A stretch of 23,771 bases of DNA from Prasinococcaceae sp. CCMP 1430 (taxonomy: Eukaryota > Prasinodermophyta > Palmophyllophyceae > Prasinococcales > Prasinococcaceae). The notes under the pieces are model-generated. The model was not told where the DNA came from. It worked only from the letters and a program-made list of their open reading frames with translations, and did no database searches. Within the stretch, counting starts at the first letter, position 1, and each line of letters opens with the position of its first letter. The DNA is taken from positions 1,739-25,509 of the forward strand of contig RQSC01001125.1 in the NCBI GenBank assembly GCA_013416795.1. The letters run 5' to 3'. The position numbers and the translations under genes were made by a program. Below, one piece after another: positions 8,504-16,736 of this stretch.

Positions 8504-11171
8504 TCACGCGAACATGGCATCGATGGCGGATTCTCCAGGGGGCTCAAGCAGGCCTCGACTGCCGTCGCCGCCGCCGTCACCGCCGCCCCCGTCGCCGCCG
8601 GTGAGGTCGACGATGTCGCCGTCACCGCCGGTGAGGTCGACGACGTCAACCACGCCCATGGCCGCTTTGGCGGCTTCGACCGAAGCGGCGAGCTCGAGCT
8701 GCGCCCGCCGGCGCACGGCCATTCGCACCCCCGCGCCCGCGCCCTTGCTCGCAGCGCCGCCGGCGGGCGGCTTCGCCACGCCCGCGCGTGCCACCTTGAG
8801 CCGTTCCTTGGACTCCTGCCGGCGCTCCTTGCGCAGCTGCGCGCGCGTCTTGCCGCCAGGCGCCCCGGCACCGTCGTCCTCGCCGGCGCCCCCGAGCCGC
8901 CTGCCCGCCGGCGCGACAAGCACGCCGCCGGCGCCGCTCGCGCGCGCCTCGAAGCCATCGGCTGAGTCGAGACCCTCGAAATCCTCCATGGGCCGGCCGT
9001 CGAGCACGGCGTGCAGCAGGCTTCCGGGGGTCGCCTCGCCCGGCGCGGCGCGCTCCGCGGCGGCGGGCGCGCCGGCGAGGACCGCGTATTCGTAGCGGCC
9101 CTGCTCGCCGGCGTCGTGCGTGTACCAGCCGCACGCGGCCCGCAGCGCCGCCGCCGCCTGGCGGAAGGCGCCGCGCCAGCGCTTGAACTGATGCGCGCTG
9201 CTGCCGATGTCGCGCCCGCGCTCCTGCGGGTCCTCCGCGGCGAGCATTCCGCGCCGGCGGCGCGGGTCGGAGAAGTCCACCAGCGAGCGCTTGGCGCGTT
9301 TGCCGCCGTGCTGCAGCGAGAGCGCCTCGGCGTCGAAGTCGAAGGTCGGGTGCGAGGCGCTGGCGTCGCGGCCACCGAAGCGCGTGAAGAAGGTGCACAG
9401 CAGGGATGCGAGCGTCGGCTCGCCGCCCGGGCGCGGCTGCTCCCTTGAGCGCGCGGAGGCGCCGGCGCGGGCCATGCGCACGTGGCACGCGGCCATGAGC
9501 GTGAGCACGTACGAGGATATGCCGCCGTTGAAGGCCTCGTTGAGCCCGCGCGCGCGCAGGAAGGCCTTGAGCGCCAGCACGAGCGGTGCGAGCAGCGGCT
9601 CTTCGCGCTGCATGGCCAGCACGGCGCCCACGGCCTCCAAGCCATTGGTGGAGCCCACCGACACGTCGGCAGCTATGCCGTTTCGGAACACCAGCTTGAT
9701 GATGGGTACGCGCGCTTTGGATATCACCTGTGCCTTGGACACCTCGCTGCCAGAGCGCAAGCGGTTGGCCAGCCTGTGGGAGTCAGGCAGCGGGGCGCGC
9801 GGGTGGGATGGCGCGGGTGCGTGGGTTCGCGGGTTGGGGAAAGGTGGATGTCAGCGTGCCAGTGGCGGGAGCCGGGCGCAGTGAGCCGGGCGCAGTGAGC
9901 CGCGCGCAGCGCCCGCGCGCGTCGGTGTCTCCCCGCGGGGATCTCGCCCGGTGAAAGGCCACCTCATGCAAAGCGTCGATGCGAGGGTGGTGAGTAGTGG
10001 GCTGGCTCGCACAGGCCGACGTGCGCGCGGGCGCGGGCGTCCGGGCGCGCACCTGAAGAGGGCCGACACAACCCGTTTCTTTTCGGTGGACGTGTACCCG
10101 CCGCCGGCCTTGTTGTTCTGCACGCCGATGCCAAGCACGCACGCGTCCACATCGGCGCCGGGAAGCGACAGGCCATTCGCGCGGCTGCCGAACAGCTCCA
10201 CGCGCGCGGCATTGCCGATGGTCGCGCGGCAGGCCGTGCGCAGCTCCTTCATGACAGGCGCGAGGCTCGCGTCGCCGTGCGTCGCCGCGTGCTTCGCGCA
10301 ACGCGCGTGAAAGGCCGTCATCTCAGCGCTAAGCACGTCGTCGGCTGAGGCACCTTGCGTCGAGGCTGCCGCGCCCGCGCTGCAAGACGGCTCGCCCTGC
10401 TCGCCCTGTGCGTGGCGCCGCGTCGTCGCGAGAGCGGGCGCCCGTGGGGTCAGCATCCCGTCGCGTGCACGCGCGGGCGAGCGAGCGCGCGAGCGCGGCA
10501 CATGAGCGCGCGTCTCCTCACCTCGTTCCCCGCGCCACCGGCCACGCTCGAAACGCCCAGCACATCGGCCCACTCTGCGATGAGCGCGGCCTCGCCCGCG
10601 GGCTTGACGCGGCCTGGCGCCGCGGGCGCGGTGTCAAAGAGGGGGCGCACGCTCGCGGCGCCACGCGCTCGCGCCGCGCGCGCCTCGTCGCGCGCTCGCC
10701 GCAGCCACGCGCTCGCGCCGCGCGCGCCTCGTCGCTGTCGGCGCCGCCCCCTCGCGGCGCTCTCGCCTTGGGCGCGGCGCTCTTGGCCTTTGGCGAGGAG
10801 GCCTTCTTGGCCCGCCCCGAGGCTGCCTTTGCCGCCTTACCCGCCTTGCCACTCTTCTTTGACCCCGGCGGCGCGCGCGCGGCGGCCGGCGCGCCGCCCC
10901 TGGTGAGCTCCTGCAGCTGCTTCGCGATGCGCTTGGCGGGCGGGGCGTGCGGCGTGTGCGCGCTCTCCGAGAGCTTCGCCCACGTCCCGGCGGCCACCTT
11001 GCGCTTCGATACCAGCGCGGCCGCCCCGCCCTTGGCTCCTGCCTTGGCGCCGCCGTTGGCCGGCTTGCGCTTCGCGACTGCGCCAGCGGGCGCCCCGGCG
11101 CGCCCCTTAGCGCCGGCGCGCGACGGCCTGCTCGCCACCGCGCGCGTGTGGCAGCCGGCGAGCCGCCGCAA
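8504..11171 (-). CDS. TRF4/TENT4-type non-canonical poly(A) RNA polymerase (5' end unresolved)
   Basis: Nuclear nucleotidyltransferase that adds short tails to aberrant RNAs for exosome decay in TRAMP-like complexes. Solid exons: 9773-8504 and 10405-10053. An upstream exon ends at 10522. The catalytic block VELFGSRANGLSLPGADVDA carries the GS motif and the Asp pair; the third catalytic Asp is in AADVSV. The junction at 10053/9773 yields SALF(R)LANRLRSGSEVSK. The central domain has KARVPIIKL, STNGLEA and GGISSYVLTLM. The C-terminal tail holds two VDLT motifs. The upstream exon has a Lys/Ala-rich N-terminus, then ALIAEWADVLGVSSV. Within it a 44-bp tandem duplication breaks the frame unless 41 or 44 nt are removed. 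No in-frame ATG was found; 11171 is the outer limit of the open frame. Confidence 0.85.
8591..8650 (-). repeat. 30-bp tandem repeat encoding two VDLTGGDG motifs
   Basis: The 19-bp string CCGCCGGTGAGGTCGACGA occurs at 8595-8613 and again at 8625-8643, a 30-bp period. On the minus strand it encodes VVDLTGGDG and IVDLTGGDG near the C-terminus of the poly(A) polymerase. Hydrophobic-hydrophobic-Asp-Leu-Thr followed by acidic residues is the classic form of a SUMO-interaction motif. Confidence 0.75.
10660..10735 (-). repeat. 44-bp tandem duplication with a 32-bp perfect repeat, frame-breaking
   Basis: Positions 10660-10691 and 10704-10735 are identical over 32 bp, with a 12-bp spacer between them. 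The period of 44 is not a multiple of three. The poly(A) polymerase frame runs into the first copy (reading SDEARAARARG) and continues after the second as VRPLFDTAPAAPGRV in a different frame. Deleting one 44-bp unit restores one frame. Removing 10708-10668 as a 41-nt GT-AG intron also restores it. Either this is a duplication-born intron, a real frameshift allele, or an assembly or sequencing error. Confidence 0.8.
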
Positions 11172-11693
11172 CCAACAGCCGCCGCCGCCGCCGCGCGGCG
11201 CACCGACCGAACGCCGAAAGAGGGCGGAGCGACCAACCGAAACCGAAACAACGAACGAACGAACGACTCATCCAACCATCGACCAATGCAATTCACGCCC
11301 CCAACCAACGAATAATCGCGATTCGAATTCGATCTCGCCCTCGAATGATCGATTCATGGCCGGCCCGCCAACAAAAATCAATCAATCAATGGCGCCAACC
11401 GGCGCTCGCCGACCTGTCCAAGCGCTGGCCGCGGGCGAAAGCGCATCGGAGACGGCGTTGCCCGTCTCTGCGCGCGCGCGGCTCTGCCGGCAGGTGCGCC
11501 GCGGCGCGGCGGCAGTGCGTGTCTATTCTCCACCCACCCACCCACCCACCCGGTGCTTGACGAGCACGTCCGGCATCACCAACCAACCCAAGTGCCGGCA
11601 CAGCCGTTGACACCGACAACAGACAAGACGCGGGGATGCTCCATTACTTCGCTAGCGGCCGTGCGTTGGGCGTGCCAACGGCCAGCGCGGCAA
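11172..11693. other. Intergenic block with tetranucleotide repeats and low GC
   Basis: This lies between the poly(A) polymerase 5' exon and the NIN-like gene stop. 11225-11400 is unusually low in GC and rich in short iterations: ACGA/CGAA near 11252-11266, AATC at about 11377-11390, and CCAAC throughout. 11531-11550 is five copies of CACC. It probably holds the promoter and perhaps a first exon of the poly(A) polymerase. Minus-strand ATGs at 11364, 11270 and 11576 are candidates, but I could not join any of them to the downstream frame with confidence. Confidence 0.5.
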
Positions 11694-14600
11694 TCAGAGC
11701 GCGTCTACGACGTCCAGCCGGACGGTGAGCGGTCTCTGCGGCACCTCCGCTGGTCGCGCCTCGAGGGTTGCCGCCACGAGCTCGTCGAAGTCCTGCTGCG
11801 TCTCCAGACGAATGAGGTCACCCTCGCGGTCCAGGTAGCGCATCTTCAGCGCGGCGGGCGGGGCGCAGCCGATGGCGGTGGCCACGCGCGCGATGACGGT
11901 GGCGAGCGCAGCTTGCGCGGCGGGCATGCGCACCCGCACAGTTTCGCCTCCGTACCTGCGCGTGATACATTGTCGAACGCGAAGATGCGCAGCGGCATCA
12001 CGGGTCAGCCACGCGGGTGTGGTGGTGGTGGCGTCGTGTGTGTGGTGGTGGTGGTGTAGCGCAGTTTTCACGAGTGGCACGAGCGTCCAGGGTGAGCGCA
12101 CGCACTTGGCTTTGATCACGATGTCTCCGCTGTCTCCGCACGCAGTCACGTCGGACCCCGGCTGCGTAATCTGCTGCTGCTGCAGCGCGTTGGTCTGTGG
12201 CAAGTTCTCTTGGTGCACGTAGCCGCTCGCAGTGGGGTCGTTGGTGTTGCCCCCCTCGGGGAAATTCGACGCCTCCTCGGGCGAGCCGTCCTTTCCAGCA
12301 CCGCGCGGCACCACGTGGTGGGGCGCGGGCGGGGCTGGGCCGATGGGAAGGGCGCCGACCGCCAGGGGTGGCACTCCTGCCAGCCTTGCGAGGATGTGAT
12401 GCGGGCCAGCGTGCGGGAGCTCTGCTTTCTGCATCAAGTGCGCGGCCTGATGGCCCGCCGAGCCGCCACAGTCCTCGCCATTTGCAGGCGTGCTGACGCC
12501 AACGAGCTGTGCGAGCATGCCGGGCGTCAGGGCATGCGTCGCCAAAGCGTAGGGGGCGTTAGTCTGCCCAGGCGTGGCCGGAAGGCTCCCGGGGAGGGGC
12601 GTCAGCGGAAATGGCGACATGCCAGGGCCGAGCGGCGTAAAGCCTTGCAGGCTCAGCAGCGGCGGCGTATGGCCCGACTGTCCCAAGGGGAGGGAAGCGC
12701 CTAGCCCCGCCATCATGCCCCGCGGGGGCACATCTCGTGGCATGACCCCTTGTAACGTCTGCGTGCCGTACTGGTATGGTGAGAGCTGAGGAGGGCCGCC
12801 TCCTTGCCGAGGGGGGGCGACCGCGGCGTCGCCATTGCCCGCATCAGGCACGGCCTCGGTGTGCCCGTAGAGACCGGCGGACGCCGCTAGCCTCTCGCCG
12901 TGGGGCAATGACGACGGTGTGCGCGCGTGCTCGCCAGCGACACCGCCGCCGTCGGCGCCAGATGGCGTTGCACCAATCGACCCCAGCGCCCCCCCGCTGA
13001 CGTCCTCGTGCAGCTTGCGCAGATCAGAGTCCATAACGTCCATCTTCTTGAGCTTCCTGCAAGGCCAGCGCATGATGCCGTGCGCGCGGCAGATGCGCTT
13101 TAGAGTAGTCGTGCAGACGCCGAGCGCCTTGGACGCGTCGACGAGCTTCATGTGGAAGTGACTCTGCAGCGTCTGGATCGAAACGCCTCGATCAGACTGC
13201 TTTCGCTTTTTCGCGCTCTGTTTGTCACCCGCCGTGTCGCGCGCCGATGGGTTGGGATCATCGGCAACCCCTGTGGCCGCAGCTCGGGCGACATCCGTCG
13301 GCTGCGCTGCCCGCTCGTCGTCTTGCTGCACGAGCTCGATGCGTTTGAGCTTTTGCAATTTGTTTCGATGCTTGGACGAGCCATAAAATGTGCCGCTGTC
13401 CTCCTCCACCGCGCTCGATGGGGCGTGTGCTGGCGCCGTCGTGGCGCCACCAGCCGCGGTTGCAGCGGTCGCAGCAGCTGCAGCAGCGGCGCGTGCGGGC
13501 AACTCGCCAGCTAACGCCTCCTCCGCTCTCTCCTTGGCCTCGGAGTCCTCGCGTGCTCGCCTCTCCCTCTCGAGGCGGCCGATGTCATCGGGCAGCACCA
13601 AGCGCACATCGACTCCGCATTCCTTCGCGCCAGTGCGCGTGAGCTCTGCAAGCTGAGCGATGACCCTGGCAGCGGCGGTGGCGACGGCGTCGCTGCTGCG
13701 GGAGGCCATCCCCCGAAACACAATCTCGACAACGACGCGGCATGTGCGGCTCTGCTCTGCGTCGCCTGCCGCCACCGTATGTGTCTGTGCCATCTCACGC
13801 GCTCGCTCCTCCCCCGTGCTCCCCGCCACCGTCTGCTCTGCGGGCGCTCCATCTCTCTGAGAGCCGCCGTCCTTGGTCCCTCCTTGCCGATCGGCCTCCG
13901 GCTCGCGTGCGCCCGGCGCACTGTCCTCGGGTAACGGCATTTGGACAGCGTCTATTGCGCACGAGGCCAAGCTGGTCGCTCCGCTGATGCGCGCCACGTC
14001 CCGCAGGGGACACTCGAAGAGGTCGGCGGAGGCGAGGTCGGCCGTCACCACCAGGGAACCCTCGTCGAAGGCCCGCACGACACTGGGCGTTCGTGTCGAT
14101 GCCTCAGATTGCCGATAGCTCGCCGTCGACGTGTCGTAACTCTGCGAGCAGCACACGCGCCGGTAGCCCCAGGCGGCACTGCCTTTACCTGAGACAGCGA
14201 ACGGGAAGCGCGCGGCGGAGAGGCACGGCGGGCTTGGTGCAGTTCGCAGGGCATCCGGCTGCGGCCCCCGCTGTTGCAGTTCGTCGCCCCCCTGGCCGCT
14301 CAGGAACCTTGCTGGACCGCCGTCGTCGAGCGCCCAACACTGAACCAGCATCACCTCGACGTCGCCCACCGCGCCGCCGCCGCTGCGAGCACAGTCGAGG
14401 CCAGAGTCACCACTGAGGAGTTTGATCATCGCTGGCGCGAGTCCTGCCGGCACGGGAACGCGCGGGACGCCGGCGAGGTCGGCGCTGCCCCACGCGCCCG
14501 GGGGGACCGCCACGTCCACGCTGCCCGCCGCCGCTGATGGCGGCGGCGGCGGGCTCGTTTCGATCCCCTCCTTTCGTAGCAGCGCCTTCACACGCCCGCA

Positions 14601-15304
14601 CATCTCCTCTTTGAAGTGGATATCTTCCGCCAGGCTGGTGACCTCGAGCACGCCGTACGCGCCATTGAAGCCGTGCGGGGCGGCCCCAGGCGTCGGCTCC
14701 TCGCTCGCGCCGATGAAGAGCGGCAGCGCCATGGTCGCGCGCACGCCCAGGGAGTATGCTTTGCCGAGCCGTAAGAATTCTTCGTCTCGATAGAGGCTGA
14801 CGTTCGGGCTGAATTCCGGCCGGCCGCTCAGCAGCACGCGCCCGGGCATGTGCGCGCGCGCCGCGCCGCGCGCGAGGCGCATGTCGAAGTCACAGCTGTG
14901 GGTGCGATACCGCGCGAGCGCCCCATTCGGGCTGCGCGACGCTCCGCCCGCACCCAGCGCGAACGGCTGCCCGAGCGTCCTGGCCATGTGCGAGCCACCC
15001 TTTGACTGGACGACGCGCCACACCTGTGCGATGCAAGCGAGCGGTGCGAGCGCGCGACGCCGTTGCTGTAAGCTCGGCAGGGCGTGCGCGGGCGTGCGCG
15101 TCGCATGTTTTTTTGGCGGCGCGCTCTGATCGCACTACGCCGGGTGGGTCTCCCCTCCGACCCGCGCCGCGCGGCGGGGCGCGGAGGCGCGCAGACGCTC
15201 TCGCCGACATCCCGCGCGCCACGTACCTGCACGAGAATGTCATCGGAGCTCTCCGCGGCTCGCGTGCACACGCGCTGAAGGGCGGCGTTGTAGTCGTCGG
15301 ACAT
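11694..15304 (-). CDS. NLP: NIN-like protein (NLP): GAF-like N-terminus, RWP-RK and PB1 transcription factor
   Basis: Nuclear DNA-binding regulator of the family that controls nitrate-responsive genes in plants and green algae. Three exons: 15304-15227, 15023-12106 and 11955-11694, giving 1,085 residues. Exon 1 (MSDDYNAALQ...DDILVQ) joins VWRVVQSKGG, matching the conserved start of the NLP N-terminal domain. Then come PFALGAG, HMPGRVLLSGRPEFSPNVSL, LGVRATMALPLF and GAYGVLEV. A weaker second GAF-like unit spans about 230-430. A basic stretch KKRKQ precedes the RWP-RK domain at about 637-687 (VCTTTLKRICRAHGIMRWPC, then RKLKK). A low-complexity Pro/Leu/Gly region follows. The PB1 domain at about 995-1080 is rebuilt across the last intron as IKAK|YGGETVRVRM. 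I do not see the His-His-Leu-Gln stretch of land-plant nitrate-sensing NLPs. Confidence 0.93.
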
Positions 15305-15615
15305 ATTTCAGGGAAACCCCTCTCTCCCCTTCCCTCGGTGCGTACCACCAGCGACGAGCCACAGGGTGGCTCGCCGCCACTCTTGACGGGCGCACGCGCG
15401 TCGCTGGCGCCCCCGCACGCGCACGGCCGGCCGTCAGGGCGGCCGGCGCCTCGTGCCAGTCGGGCCCGAGATGCCCACTGGCTGGCGGCGGTGCGCGCGC
15501 GCTGCCCCGGGGCGCCGTTTTTGCTGTTTGGCGCCGAGCGAGAGGCGGCCGAGGAAAAAAAAAACGCGGTCCCACGAGCGGCGCTCGGGCGCTCCCGCCC
15601 GCGCGGCCGCTCCGC
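15305..15615. other. 5' flank of the NLP gene
   Basis: GC-rich sequence upstream of the NLP start codon, containing a run of ten A bases at 15555-15564. It is presumably leader and promoter. All frames are open only because stops are scarce, and none has recognisable protein content. No TATAGGGT-like motif is present. Confidence 0.35.
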
Positions 15616-16271
15616 NNNNNNNNNNNNNNNNNNNNNNNNNNNNNNNNNNNNNNNNNNNNNNNNNNNNNNNNNNNNNNNNNNNNNNNNNNNNNNNNNNNNN
15701 NNNNNNNNNNNNNNNNNNNNNNNNNNNNNNNNNNNNNNNNNNNNNNNNNNNNNNNNNNNNNNNNNNNNNNNNNNNNNNNNNNNNNNNNNNNNNNNNNNNN
15801 NNNNNNNNNNNNNNNNNNNNNNNNNNNNNNNNNNNNNNNNNNNNNNNNNNNNNNNNNNNNNNNNNNNNNNNNNNNNNNNNNNNNNNNNNNNNNNNNNNNN
15901 NNNNNNNNNNNNNNNNNNNNNNNNNNNNNNNNNNNNNNNNNNNNNNNNNNNNNNNNNNNNNNNNNNNNNNNNNNNNNNNNNNNNNNNNNNNNNNNNNNNN
16001 NNNNNNNNNNNNNNNNNNNNNNNNNNNNNNNNNNNNNNNNNNNNNNNNNNNNNNNNNNNNNNNNNNNNNNNNNNNNNNNNNNNNNNNNNNNNNNNNNNNN
16101 NNNNNNNNNNNNNNNNNNNNNNNNNNNNNNNNNNNNNNNNNNNNNNNNNNNNNNNNNNNNNNNNNNNNNNNNNNNNNNNNNNNNNNNNNNNNNNNNNNNN
16201 NNNNNNNNNNNNNNNNNNNNNNNNNNNNNNNNNNNNNNNNNNNNNNNNNNNNNNNNNNNNNNNNNNNNNNN
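15616..16271. other. Assembly gap (656 N)
   Basis: A run of N interrupts the sequence in an extremely GC-rich stretch. The decamer GCGCGGCCGC occurs on both sides, at 15601-15610 and 16283-16292. Any reading frame drawn through this interval is artefactual. Confidence 0.98.
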
Positions 16272-16736
16272 CGCGCCGCGGCGCGCGGCCGCGGCGGCGC
16301 ACGCGCTGGCCATCGCCATTGCCGCGGCGGGGGCGGGGGAGCGGAGTGCGACGAGCCTCGCGCGCGACGCCTGGAGGCCTTCCTGGGCGGCGCTCCTCGT
16401 GCGCTCCGTCACCGGCGTGTGGCACCGACGCCACCCAACCGATTGCAACCGACCCCGCCGTCCGCCGGGCGGCCGCTCTCTTTTTGATGGCCTTTTGCGT
16501 CGCCGCCGGCAGAATCTTTTTCCCGCGTGGCGTCGCGCGGCCGGATCGTTCGGCCAGGGTGGCAGCCCGGCAGGGGAGATGCGGCGCACAGACACAGGCC
16601 GCTGCACTTTCTTAGAGTTACAGTTGGCAGCACCTCGCTCCGTAGCCGCACCCGAGCAGCATGGGGGTCTCACCCTCTAGTAGATACTCTAGTCGGTAAA
16701 TCCTCGACGCGTCGGCGCCGCCTGCGAGGGACCTAC
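16272..16736. other. Unassigned region between the gap and the LMBR1-domain gene
   Basis: No gene can be assigned. On the plus strand the frame from 16273 gives an Ala-rich run, then ERSATSLARDAWRPSWAALL, which could be the end of a protein lying in the gap. On the minus strand an ATG at 16319 begins MAMASACAAAAARRG and enters the gap, resembling a targeting peptide. These are mutually exclusive and both are weak. The part nearest 16737 is presumably 3' untranslated region of the LMBR1-domain gene. Confidence 0.3.

Noticed and set aside
11574-11576. Minus-strand ATG (MPDVLVKHR) as the first exon of the poly(A) polymerase
   Set aside because: It has a GTGGG donor, but I could not find an acceptor in the matching phase before the Lys/Ala-rich exon. 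Left unassigned.
12017-12058. TGG/GTG microsatellite read as a His-rich coding region of NLP
   Set aside because: It lies inside the intron that must be removed to rebuild the PB1 start, so I treat it as intronic.
15002-16615. Long frames on both strands spanning the N run
   Set aside because: They are open only because N codons cannot be stops. The flanking sequence has no consistent protein character.
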